Below are positions 1 to 8,927 of a stretch of DNA of 64,000 nucleotides, piece by piece (position 1 is the first letter of the stretch; each line of letters opens with the position of its first letter). This DNA is from Erythrophleum ivorense. Its lineage: Eukaryota; Streptophyta; Magnoliopsida; Fabales; Fabaceae. Below the pieces are notes generated by a model, which was given only the letters and a program-made list of their open reading frames with translations, did not search any database and was not told where the DNA came from. Made by a program: the position numbers and the translations under genes. Location: assembly GCA_026724425.1 (NCBI GenBank), contig JAIUCV010000076.1, positions 4,177,501 through 4,241,500 on the forward strand, read 5' to 3'.

Positions 1-840
1 CCGTGCCAATAGCTTCACATGGACAAGTGTTTTTGCAAATAAAAGGCCAAGGTTTGCATTGTATTTGTAGCGGGAGAAGGGCGTTGTCAGGATGTAGAAC
101 TCGTCTGCTGTGACTTTGCTGGTTTCCGGTTTGCACTGTAGAGTAGTGGTGATGAGGCGGTGTACATAGCGGATTACCGGATGAGAGATTCGTAAAACCT
201 TTGATCGGGAAGCGAGGAACGGTTCATCAGCGAAGTGGGTCCAGTTGGAGAAGTCATTATCACGAGTGAGGTGGTTCTCCTTGAAGTCATGAGAAGTCTC
301 ATTGTTGAAACCAAAAAGCTTGCAAATGGTGGCGATGGATATCCGACCACTTTGATCGCCAATCTTGAAGAAAAGTATCCCATTGCCGGCGGGCTGGTCA
401 TCATTGTTGTTGGGGAAGGCTAGAGTGACGGTGGAGAGGAAGTCTCTTGTAAGTTCAATGTACTCCTTGCAATCTATCTTGAAAAACTTGCGCATTCCTA
501 GCTTCTTTAGGTACCATATGACATCACTCCTGATGTTTAGGAGATCAAGAGTGTGATTATCCATTGTTACACATGGTTCAATGATGACTCTTTCCATTGC
601 TGTTCCATACTCTCCATTGCATTGAATAGGATGGTTGATAAACTTGACAAGGGGTTGATTATCGGAATCACTTGAATGCTCCTCGATTTCCTTGCCTTTT
701 TCGTTGGTTTTGATTGCGGATTTCGATGTGTTTGCTTGTTCAGTGCGGCGTGGATTTGCATTGAGCTTGATTTGTTTCCTTGGTGGCTCTAAAGCGACAT
801 CCTTCTTCCTTATTGCCTCAGTTAGCTTTGTTCTTGCCAT
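1..840 (-). CDS. Athila ORF-1-type protein (partial, C-terminus off window)
   Basis: An open frame of 280 codons runs from ATG at 840 to the window edge without a stop. The N-terminus is basic and charged (MARTKLTEAIRKKD). It is followed by a segment of the Athila ORF-1 style: LGMRKFF..D..EYIELTRDFLSTV, then GRISIATICKLFGF. The family is a conserved protein found downstream of gag-pol in Athila elements; its biochemical role is not established, and an envelope-like role has been proposed for Athila ORFs in this position. Here it follows a gag-protease unit and has its own apparent leader with an intron (846-1368). There are no disabling mutations in the visible part. The family call comes from motif style, not from a search. 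Confidence 0.7.
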   Translation of the reverse strand, partial: MARTKLTEAIRKKDVALEPPRKQIKLNANPRRTEQANTSKSAIKTNEKGKEIEEHSSDSDNQPLVKFINHPIQCNGEYGTAMERVIIEPCVTMDNHTLDLLNIRSDVIWYLKKLGMRKFFKIDCKEYIELTRDFLSTVTLAFPNNNDDQPAGNGILFFKIGDQSGRISIATICKLFGFNNETSHDFKENHLTRDNDFSNWTHFADEPFLASRSKVLRISHPVIRYVHRLITTTLQCKPETSKVTADEFYILTTPFSRYKYNANLGLLFAKTLVHVKLLAR

Positions 841-845
841 GGTAC

Positions 846-1368
846 CTACAAAAAAAAATTCTCACCAAGAGACATGAGTTTGTATTCTTAAAGTTTGTTG
901 GAAGAAAAGAGTAGGGGATAGGTGTTATCAACCTAAATCAAGCCTCATAAAACCAATCAAGTGAACAATCATCTTTCAAGGTTCAAAATCCTAGCTATTT
1001 TCGGATTTACTATTCATGCTATGATATAACTCACAATTTCGAAATTCATAGGCTAATCATGCTATAATAAAGTTATAAATCACAAATCCTTAAGATATTC
1101 TAGGTGTTTAAGCAATGAATACCCTAATTCCATTATTGAATCAAAGGTTTTGAATACCCAAAATAAGTTTTGTGAAAAACTATTCAAAAATTGAAATTAG
1201 AATGTTATATTCTCTAAACCACATTGATTTCACACAAAAAAGCTTAAGACATTTGGATTAAGTGTATTAGGAGCAAAAATTGCAAGTCTAAACAAAAGCT
1301 TAGTCAAGAAACTCCCTCATATGTTTGGATTGTGTAAAATCATAGATATTGGGTTGTAGAGATCATAC
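846..1368 (-). other. putative 5'UTR intron upstream of Athila ORF-1
   Basis: On the minus strand the sequence CACAAG|GTATGA at 1368 looks like a splice donor. A T-rich tract ending in TTTGTAG at 846-847 looks like an acceptor, only five bases before the ORF-1 ATG. The interval is AT-rich and lacks an open frame, as expected of an intron. A pyrimidine-rich leader (about 1370-1480) lies before the donor and a TTTAAAG TATA-like element lies near 1545. This suggests ORF-1 is made from its own spliced transcript. The splice calls are by consensus only. Confidence 0.5.
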
Positions 1369-1644
1369 CTTGTGTTGGAAAGAGAGATTGGGGATTGGGA
1401 GAGCTAAAATTCGAAATCCAATTGAAGAAATACCAAAGTTTTAGGAAAAAATTATTATGAAGGTCTTTCAATGGAGGTTAGGGTTTTCAAAAAGCTTTTC
1501 TTTGGAGAAGAGAATGAAAAGTGGTGTTTTCAATCTCTTCATCTCTTTAAATCCTTCCTAAAATCGATTTTGGTTTAGAAAAATCGGTTTGGTTTGGTTA
1601 AAACCGGTTCAATTTAAGTGGGAAGGAGAAGGAGAAACTTAGCT

Positions 1645-1648
<4 letters not shown>

Positions 1649-1676
<28 letters not shown>

Positions 1677-1790
1677 ATTTTGGGTCGATCGGTTCGGTCG
1701 ACCCGGAGTGTTTTGGTCTACCGGTCGACCGAACCTCTTGGAGTCCCTGCCCGAACGTGTTTGGTCGACCCAAACGGCTTGGCGGCTCCA
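1649..1790. repeat. poly-T tract plus GGTCGACC palindrome cluster
   Basis: A T-run of about 28 bases (poly-A on the element's strand) is followed by several GGTCGACC/GGTCGATCGG palindromic words at about 1682-1790, in the gap between the pol tail and the ORF-1 leader. The same arrangement, with a related palindrome and a poly-T tract, occurs at 55911-56036 in the second Athila-like element. No gene is seen in the remainder of 1380-1900. Confidence 0.7.
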
Positions 1791-1899
1791 CTTCTATGTT
1801 CCTCTTGCACCATTGTGATATCCATCCTATCTTATCTTGCTAAAAGAGAAACAAAGAAAACAAAGTAAAACTAAAACTAAAAACTGAAATTTAAAGGTG

Positions 1900-2347
1900 T
1901 TACCTTATGGGTTGCCTCCCATACAGCGCTTGTTTAAGGTCTTTAGCTTGACCGTAATGCTCTTTAGGTTTTAAGAGAGGGTAGTGATCAATGGAGCTTT
2001 TTGTCCATCAAGATCTTTCTTCTTGGGATTTATATCGGGAGGATGATTCACGGCGGGGTAGACAATCTCTCCATGCTTGTCCCGGGGCACTTCAGCCATA
2101 GGAAAGAGTTTCATAGTGTTAGCGAACTTTTCCTTGAATACTTCCAAATTTTCATCAGTCAGCTTTTCCTGGAGGAGAATCCTAACTTTTGCAAATCTTT
2201 TAGTTTGCTTAACCTTCTTAGTGGTCTCTGTCCCGGTCTTATCCTTGATCGGTCCTTTTGGTGGGTGTTTAGGTAATGGCGTAGTCTTACTTCTTGCTGT
2301 CAGGGCAAGTTGCTTGGGCTAGTAAGATGCCGTAGTCTTACTTCTTG
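1900..2347 (-). pseudogene. degenerate gag-pol tail of Athila-like element
   Basis: Downstream of the protease the minus strand stays open for long stretches in shifted frames. A lysine-rich region at about 2281-1988 reads KDKTGTETTKKVKQTKRF and then MAEVPRDKHGEIVYPAV. After a further frameshift near 1985 a short end reads DLKQALYGRQPIR followed by TAA at 1900-1902. That last segment resembles the conserved end of pol in Athila-type elements, because its DNA (GGGTTGCCTCCCA on the plus strand) recurs at 56116-56128 in the other Athila-like copy. RT, RNase H and integrase are absent. Whether the lysine-rich part is a natural extension of the protease protein or decayed pol cannot be told here. 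Confidence 0.55.
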
Positions 2348-2425
2348 CTATCGGGGCAAGTTGCTTGGGCTGGTAAGATGCCGTAGTCTTCTTGCTGCTG
2401 GGGCAAGTTGCTTGGGCTGGTAGGC
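2281..2425. repeat. 51-bp tandem repeat, 2.8 copies
   Basis: Units begin at 2281, 2332 and 2383 with GTAGTCTTACTTCTTGCT; the third is shortened by three bases near its start. The period of 51 is a multiple of three, so the array adds 17-residue units without changing frame. The repeat lies at the C-terminal end of the protease reading frame, which stops inside it at 2348. Confidence 0.9.
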
Positions 2426-3100
2426 GAGGTCTTTGCTGGGCAAGCTGGACAGGATTTTCTCTTCTTCTGGAGGCTTGGGGATAATCTTATTCTCTTGCAC
2501 CATATCAACTGATGGGTTCTTTGTTGAACACATGGGGAAAAACATCTCTTTATTCACCTTTTTGAATGAGATCCTCCGGTTGGGAAAATCGAAAATGGCT
2601 CCAACGGTTGATAGAAAATGGGTGCCAAGGATGATGGGTCTATGGCTACTTTCTCTCATTTCCACTATTTGAAAGTCGGTAGGAATAGAACAGTTCCCAA
2701 GTCATACCATCACGTCCGGGATGAAACCGTAAGGCGTTTGCGAGAATGAATCGGCATAGTTGATGGAGATGGATGAAGGTTGGATGTTGGTAAGGCCTAT
2801 CTCGTCTGCAATCTTCTTTGACATGATGTTGACATTAGCTCCTGTGTCACAAAGAGAATCGGTGAGATTAACTTCATTAATAGAACATGGAACTACAAAG
2901 TTTCCAGAGTTATCCGCCTTTGGGATGATCTTTGGGAAAAGGCGTCTTTTCCTTGCACGGTTAGATTCTTTCTCGGGATAGATTTCTTCAGGCCAGGTCA
3001 TACAATCATACTTAGGTGGGGAGAGCTTCCATTTGGGGATAGAATCCTCAAACTTCTTTTCTATTGCAACGGAATTGCAAAAAGATTTCTTGGACTCCAT
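2348..3100 (-). pseudogene. retropepsin (aspartic protease) region of Athila-like element
   Basis: One frame runs from 3100 to 2348 and is broken by an in-frame TGA at 2702-2704. The first part carries the catalytic motif LCDTGANVNIMS followed by KIADEIGL. The second part carries the flap-to-C-terminal segment ending ILGTHFLSTVGAIFDF, the usual ILGRPFL-type motif of Ty3 proteases. It would process the gag polyprotein inside virus-like particles. It overlaps gag in another frame by about 40 bases, which suggests either a natural frameshift or a small indel at the junction. The internal stop makes this copy inactive unless read through. No reverse transcriptase follows. Confidence 0.85.
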
Positions 3101-4614
3101 CTCTTGTTTTTTAACTGCTTCTGCGCGGCTTGTACTTCCAATTTCTTGACATGTGCAGCAATGGCATCATATTTAGCATGGAGATCATTGAACAAAGTGT
3201 CCATCTTCTCATTCATCTCCTTGTTGTTTCTCTTTTGACCTTCCATGATTTGTTGAAACATTCCCTCGAATTTGTTGTTTGGCTGGGCTAAAGGAGGTTG
3301 GCTGGTGGGTAAGCCATATGGTTCCTTTGGTGGGTATGGTGCTCTTTGGTCATAGTTCGGTCTAGGTTGAAACTGGTTTCCTTGCTGCTGGAAACGATCT
3401 CCATAGGGTTGGAAAGGTGGTCTCTGCTGCTGGAATCTTGAGGGATAGGTTTGGTCTTGTGGGTTCTCCACATTGGTGCTGCGGTAAGAAAGGTTTGGGT
3501 TGGACCGGTAGTTGGGATTGTATCCCCTGTTTCCATAGTTACCAACATAGTTAACTTCTTCCTCAAGTTGATCATTGGAGAAATCTCCCATGCATTCCCT
3601 TGTAGGATCATCATTGACATCATTTATGCCCTCAACTGCATGTATGTGTCTTTGCTGTCCTTTTAGAACTTGAGCCATCATATTCTTCAGTTCAGCCATC
3701 TGAGTAGCATCAGGGGGTGCGTTGGTAGAGCGGTGTGATCTATCATAGTCCGGGCAGTTGTTGCAATCACTTGCTGCAAGGTTCTCAATCAAGACTTTAG
3801 CTTCCTCAACAGTCTTTGTCATAAAATTTCCATTGCTCGCAGTATCCAAGGATAGCTTATACTTGTGGTCTATGCCACGATAGAAGATGTTCCAAAGGTT
3901 CCCATCCTTGAAACCGTGGTTAGGGCAGTCCCTAATGTATTCCTTGAATCGATTCAATGCCTCATAGAATGATTCGGTTGCACCTTGGCGAAATCCAGAG
4001 ATCTTGTTTCTAAGAGAAATCGATTTTTGCTTAGTGTAGAAATGGTTGATGAATGCTGCCTTGTACTCGTCCCAAGTAGTGATCGAATGGGCAGGAAGAG
4101 ACTTTAACCATCTAAGGGCTTTGTCGCCAAGAGAAAATGAGAAAAGTTTGCACTTTAGGTAGTCGGCTGAGACTCCATTGGCTCGGGTGGTGCTGCAAAT
4201 CTCTTCAAAGTTATCTATGTGATCAAGCGGGTGCTCAGCTGGTAGGCCATGAAACTGGTTCTGCTTAACCAATGCTATGATTTGAGGCTTGATTTCATAG
4301 TCATTTCTCTGAGGTGGAGGCGGGTGGATCGGATTTCTATCCGTAAAGAAGGCATCAGCGGAGTCATAGTCTCCAATTGTTGGATTGTTAGCTTGAGGTT
4401 GTGCATCAACTTCCCCAGCAGGAGGTTGTGGTACTAAAGGTGGAGGTGGATCTCTCCCTTCAGCTACAGCTCTAGCTACTGCTGCATCATGAGCGGCTTG
4501 GGCCATCTCTTGAGCTCTTTGTCGTCTAAGTGTCTTCTCAAGTCGGTCGATTTCAGCAACTGGTTCAACTAGATTGTCCCTATTAGACTGTCTAGTCATG
4601 CACCTGAAAAACAA
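3061..4614 (-). CDS. gag polyprotein, Athila-like
   Basis: This is an intact 517-aa frame from ATG at 4614. The N-terminus is rich in charged and proline residues (PPPPLVPQPPAGE). A Retrotrans_gag core lies at about residues 110-245 (ALRWLKSLPAHSITTWDEY...FINHFYTKQKS...YEALNRFKEYIRDCPNHGF). A Q/N/P-rich low-complexity region (RFQQQRPPFQPYG) and a C-terminal coiled-coil-like segment (MNEKMDTLFNDLHAKYDAI...HVKKLEVQ) follow. There is no CCHC zinc knuckle, which is common for Athila gag. Gag forms the cytoplasmic particle that packages the RNA. An intact gag in an element without polymerase fits a non-autonomous element that relies on enzymes from relatives. Confidence 0.9.
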   Translation of the reverse strand: MFFRCMTRQSNRDNLVEPVAEIDRLEKTLRRQRAQEMAQAAHDAAVARAVAEGRDPPPPLVPQPPAGEVDAQPQANNPTIGDYDSADAFFTDRNPIHPPPPQRNDYEIKPQIIALVKQNQFHGLPAEHPLDHIDNFEEICSTTRANGVSADYLKCKLFSFSLGDKALRWLKSLPAHSITTWDEYKAAFINHFYTKQKSISLRNKISGFRQGATESFYEALNRFKEYIRDCPNHGFKDGNLWNIFYRGIDHKYKLSLDTASNGNFMTKTVEEAKVLIENLAASDCNNCPDYDRSHRSTNAPPDATQMAELKNMMAQVLKGQQRHIHAVEGINDVNDDPTRECMGDFSNDQLEEEVNYVGNYGNRGYNPNYRSNPNLSYRSTNVENPQDQTYPSRFQQQRPPFQPYGDRFQQQGNQFQPRPNYDQRAPYPPKEPYGLPTSQPPLAQPNNKFEGMFQQIMEGQKRNNKEMNEKMDTLFNDLHAKYDAIAAHVKKLEVQAAQKQLKNKRWSPRNLFAIPLQ

Positions 4615-4736
4615 AAGAAGAAAACAAATGAAAAGTAAAATAAACTAGAAAAACCAAAAGCTAAAAGAATGAAAATGCAAGAAAACAATAAAATCCTAGA
4701 CTAGATCCTAATCGAGATTCAAAGGTACTGCTGTAG

Positions 4737-4754
4737 TCCCCGGCAACGGCGCCA
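4737..4754 (-). other. primer binding site, tRNA-Asp type
   Basis: The minus strand reads TGGCGCCGTTGCCGGGGA, an exact match to the kind of PBS that pairs with the 3' end of plant tRNA-Asp and is typical of Athila elements. It lies six bases inside the LTR end at 4761. Confidence 0.9.
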
Positions 4755-4760
4755 AAAACT

Positions 4761-6182
4761 TGATGTGTGGTCAGGTTTTACCGACTTTTTAAAATACTGC
4801 AAGTGCACAGATCGTAGAAGTACGGGTTATCGAACACAAGGACTGGCTAAAATGAATACACTTTAAATCTATGGAGTTCGGATCAAGCTAGAATGAGATA
4901 AAGGATGATTGGTTGGTTGTCTAATAACTAAATACTAAAGCTAAGAAATCGAAGTTGTAAAGCAATGAGGAAAAGCGTTAGGTCTCTAGGGGCTAATTCG
5001 CAGAGAAGCAAGCAGTGATTAGTTCGATGATAGATACGAATCAATTTAGGGATGATGGGATGATAGATCCGTCTAGAATACAAAACACGAAAATAAGTCT
5101 TTCCACTTCCGTGGCTCCGACTCCTATGATAACTTATCTAATCGCTAAACTTTTGGTATGTCCTTAGATAGTTAATCAAGCATTAAATCGATCAAGTTCG
5201 GATACAGTTCACTAGGCTTAGTAAATCAACTTCCGCAGTCTAAGAAACCTAGCTTGTCAAAGAATAGGTCCGGCGAATGATACAGCACTTCCGTGGCTCA
5301 AATCAACCTAGGATCAGATTGCTAGATGCGCGGTAAAGCAATCAGCATTAATTAGTGAACAAAACGAGACAAAGACTCTAATGATATCCCTAACAGTTCA
5401 TTGAAATCATAGATCAAGCAAACAACTCATTGAATTAGTAACCCTAGCAACCTAACAAGTGAATTACTCAGACATGATCAAAGTAACAACACAGAGAGAT
5501 GAAGAAATCATGATAATAGATAAAGGTTCAGAAATCTTCTCCAAATTGTAGTGAGGAGGAGAAATCCTCTCCTTGAAATCTCTAAAACAAAAGTAGATCT
5601 ATGAAACTGAAATACAATACGGCTCTGTTGTTCTCTCCTTTCTAAAGAGGCTAAAAAGGTGTATTTATAGTGCTAGGTCTTCCAGGGGTCGAGATTAGGT
5701 AAACGGGCCGAGTAAATCGTGAAAACGTGCAAAACGGGAGAATGTGCAGTTAAGGACGGTCGGGTCGGACGGGAGCCTTGGAGGCCCTGTCCGACCGGCT
5801 CGGTCGAGCGGATGGTGTAGACGTCCGGTTTTCGGCTGATTTGACACTCTTCACTAAAATGATAATATCTTCCATTCTACACGTCCAAATTGCATGATTC
5901 CAATTGCGTTGGAAAGCTAACTCATGTAGGCATCTCGGCGCACTGGTTTTGGTGAGATCCATTGAGTAGAATGTTTTTGGGGCTCTTTCAAAGTTGATGC
6001 TGTGTCGTGGAGCGGCGTAAAGTCCAAATCCTGTGGTTTTTCTCCAAAATGCATCTTTCGACCTGTTTAGACTCTTAGTACTATAAATCCACAAAAACTA
6101 CCTTTTTAGATCGAAAAGCCTTTAAAAACCTTATAAAAAGCATAGTAAAACCATATAAAAAGGGTACAAAATAGAGGTATAT
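4761..6182 (-). repeat. 5' LTR of Athila-like element (about 1.42 kb)
   Basis: The inner end is set by the adjacent PBS and begins with TG on the plus strand. The outer end is placed where sequence homologous to the second Tat-type element resumes (6183), so it is uncertain by several bases. A minus-strand TATA box, CTATAAATAC, lies at 5661-5670. The LTR shares blocks such as CGTGGCTCCGAC with the solo LTR at 56882-58439, so both belong to related families. A stretch rich in GGTCGG/GTCGAGC words lies at 5756-5830 in U3. The small ORFs inside have no recognisable content. Confidence 0.75.
5661..5670 (-). promoter_or_regulatory. TATA box of Athila-like LTR
   Basis: CTATAAATAC on the minus strand, correctly placed inside the LTR to start transcription toward gag. 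Confidence 0.65.
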
Positions 6183-7781
6183 ATCTGCGTCAGCTCCGTC
6201 CACTGGTAAGGGCATGATTGCTTCCTGCTCCTTTGGATTTTGCGTCGCGAGTTTGCTCGTTAATGATTTTTGACGTGATCTGTTTTCGCAGCTGAACCGT
6301 CTCGTCGTCCTAAGAAGATGGTGCTTAAGAAGAGAACTCCGGTCGCCGTTGACGACACCATTCTCATACCCAACTCCCCCCCCCCCCCCCGGATGAGAGG
6401 AAGACCAGATCGGCTGCTGAGCCGAGTAATCCATCTAAGTGTTCGGCTTCCTCGATTGCCTCGAGGACGAAGTAAGTTTTCTTAGGACGTGTTCAATTCT
6501 CTACTAAAGCTTTAGTAAGTGCTGCGAGTGTAACGTTGCTCTTGCAGGGCTGCAAAGAGGGCCAAGCTCGAGAGAGAGATCAGGGCCAAGGAGACGTCGT
6601 CTGCTGCCGAGACGACGCCTGAGGTCGTACTTGATGAGGAAGACATTCCTCCTGGTGGTGACGACCCATCTCGTCAAGGGGGTGGTGACGAGCTCGGCGA
6701 GGATCCGTCTTGTCGACCAGGGGGTCGCTCTGATCTTGGTACTGGGGCGAGCTTGTCGGGCCCCAAGGCTGAACCTGCTGATCCCGCGGCTCCGGATCCA
6801 GACGCAGTGTCCATAGTGTGGTCGGGTGGTGCGCCTCTCATGCTTAACCCGAAGTTCTGCACCGAGTTGGTGTGGAGCTGTAAGCCGAAGCCTCATTGGG
6901 GGGTCCCACTCAAGAAGGTCGAGCTGAAGGATGACTTCTGCGATGGTTCTGCGGATCTCGTCAGTGCTGCCGGGAAGTTTTCTTCGACTATTCAGCAGTA
7001 CGACACTATGCTGAAGGCGGCTGGGGAGGAGATTAGCAGGCTGCAGTCCGAGGAGTCTAAGGGGAAGGATGCGAGGATGGAGTGTCTTGAGCTGGAGAGG
7101 GCTGGCCTTGAGCGGAAGGTTGGCGTCCTGAATGGTGAGATCCTGAAGGTGGCTGGCCTTCAGGACGAGGTGACCAAGTTGCGCGCTCAAGTTGCGGAGC
7201 TCGAAGAGAAATCCCGCCGAGATGCAGAGAATGCTGCGGCTGAGGCTTCCCGTCTCCGACAGTCCCGCCAGAAGCAGGCTGAGTACATCGCCACTCGTGT
7301 CTATGACGACATGCAGGACTGGTATGCTCCTCGCCTGGATCGTCTCGGCAAATTCGTCGGCCAGCGCGAAGCGGTGGAGAAGGCTGTTGTCAAGATCGCG
7401 GCCGACGAGGCGTTGCTCGACTACGTTCGGAGAACAAAGGGGGTCTCCCAGAATTTTGACGCCGTGGTTGCAAAGCTGGAGGCTAACGTCAAGGAGAGTA
7501 GAGCTGCCGGGGATGAGATCGACGAGGTCGATATCGGTGCGGACGATTATGCAGCGCCACACAGGTTAGACCGCCTCTTTCATCTTGCCAATTTTTGTTT
7601 TGATAGCACTTGGGTTACTCCGAGGGGTTTTGATCAATTTGGGACAATGCATCATACTTTCAGGCCCAATCTTGCCGAGCTGATAATTGGTGGGTCGCCG
7701 ATGAGAGAGAGTTCGGGAGCAGCTAGTGCTGAAGCTGGGACGAGATCGGCTCTGGATGCTTCCGAAGCCGAGGCTGTTTAG
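6183..7781 (+). pseudogene. antisense gene of Tat element, copy 1 (exon 1 missing)
   Basis: By comparison with copy 2 this is the 3' part of a spliced plus-strand gene. It holds the end of exon 2 to about 6211 (CCACTG|GTAAGG), exon 3 at 6292-6471 (TTTTCGCAG| ... ACGAA|GTAAGT) and exon 4 from 6548 to the TAG at 7781. An optional last intron could run from about 7565 (ACACAG|GTTAGA) to 7662 (TTTCAG|GCCC). Exon 4 has an acidic start, a conserved block with VELVWSCKPKPHWGVPLKK-like sequence, and then a long coiled coil (about 150 residues; AGLERKVGVLNGEILK, RLRQSRQKQAEYIATRVYDD). A C15 run at 6376-6390 replaces five C in copy 2 and breaks exon 3. The protein's role is unknown. Antisense ORFs in this position are known for the Tat lineage. 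Confidence 0.7.
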
Positions 7782-8927
7782 GATTCCGTCTCTACCCTCT
7801 CCTTTTTCTGCTTTTAAGAACTCTTCTTTTATGTTATTCGCGGCGACTCATGCCGATGTAACAACATTGCCCGGGAGGGTTTTAATCCGTATGCTTTTCA
7901 GGATTTAAAACTTAAGTATTTGCTTTATTTTCTCGTTCATCTTTTTGTTTTTGTGCGAGATGCATATCGCGAATATAGTCGATGATTTCGTGCTTTTTGA
8001 AACATCCTGCTTTTAATCTATATCCTTTAATGAGAAGCACTATGTTGTCAGTCTAGCGGAATGATTCAAGTGTCTAATCGTCATTAGACAAGTGGTTCAA
8101 CTTGCCGAGACAACTTGACATGCTCAAGTTCTGTCGTGACGAGATGCTACTCGCTATGACAATGCTATGCATCTGACGAGATGCGATGTCACGCAGCTCG
8201 TCAGAATTCTCGTTTTTAAGAGACACCGATCCGTGCTTGTTGGATCTGTTTGCGGTGGCGCTTTTTAGGCCGGTAACAGGAACCGAAGTCTAGAAATTCG
8301 AATTACTCCTACGCCGCTAAGTCGAATATGATTAACAAGATAGCGATTTTTTCTTGCCCATATGGCTTAGGGTCGTGCAAGATATGCGACTTGTAGTGCT
8401 TCATTCTTAAATAATGGGGGATGATCAGTCCACTGGGTGCGATGTGCGGTCAATCGTTTGGCCAGAACGTTGACACTACTCTTTTATGCGTGCGCTTCAG
8501 AGTAGCTTCGAGACTCTCTTTTTTTGCAGAACTCGTAGACAAGGACTCATTATACTGCCGAGTTCCAGAGGCTTTGAGACTCATTAATTTACCGAGTACT
8601 AAAGGAATTTTACGACTCTGATTTTGCCGAGCTCGCTAGGCACACCAAAACATCTGTTTTGACCTAAGTCAATCAGGAAATTCTTGCTTGAGTTTTTCTG
8701 CCGAGATGGAATGTTTCTCAAGGATTCAGAAAAAGATGCATGCGTACAAGCGAATTAATAAAAATAAAACAGCTTTTTATTTTTATTAAGTTACAGCTGC
8801 GCCTTGGTGAAAAGGCTGCCTACGTACCCGTGCCGGGATCAAGCCATTCGTAGTTCGTAACAAGTGTTCGTGTAGTGAACATGTCTTTTTTTTTTTTTTT
8901 TTTTATGCGAGAAGCGAAGCTACGCGT
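7782..8927. other. non-coding gap between antisense gene and pol end
   Basis: No supported gene. This 1.1-kb interval is conserved with 20192-21361 in copy 2 at high identity and lies between two convergent 3' ends: the antisense gene (plus strand) and pol (minus strand). It contains repeated words such as TGCCGAG and CTCGTC, and a T-run at 8887-8903 just before the pol stop codon. Confidence 0.7.

Larger units (their letters stand above)
1..6182 (-). mobile_element. Athila-like Ty3/Gypsy element lacking RT-IN, 3' end off window
   Basis: On the minus strand the order is LTR (6182 to 4761), a PBS, gag, a retropepsin region, a short degenerate pol tail and then a separate ORF of the Athila ORF-1 type that runs off the left edge. 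There is no recognisable reverse transcriptase, RNase H or integrase between the protease and the pol tail. The element is therefore a non-autonomous derivative. It abuts the truncated Tat-type element at about 6182, so it probably inserted into it; the other half of that element would lie left of the window. Assignment to Athila rests on the PBS type, LTR size, the gag sequence style and the downstream ORF-1. Confidence 0.8.

Noticed and set aside
1644..1868. Plus-strand frame beginning with a phenylalanine run
   Set aside because: Translation of a poly-T tract and palindrome cluster; no start context or family resemblance.
6753..7562. Long minus-strand frame opposite the antisense gene of Tat copy 1
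   Set aside because: It mirrors the coiled-coil coding exon, shows no recognisable domain and is not conserved as an open frame in copy 2.
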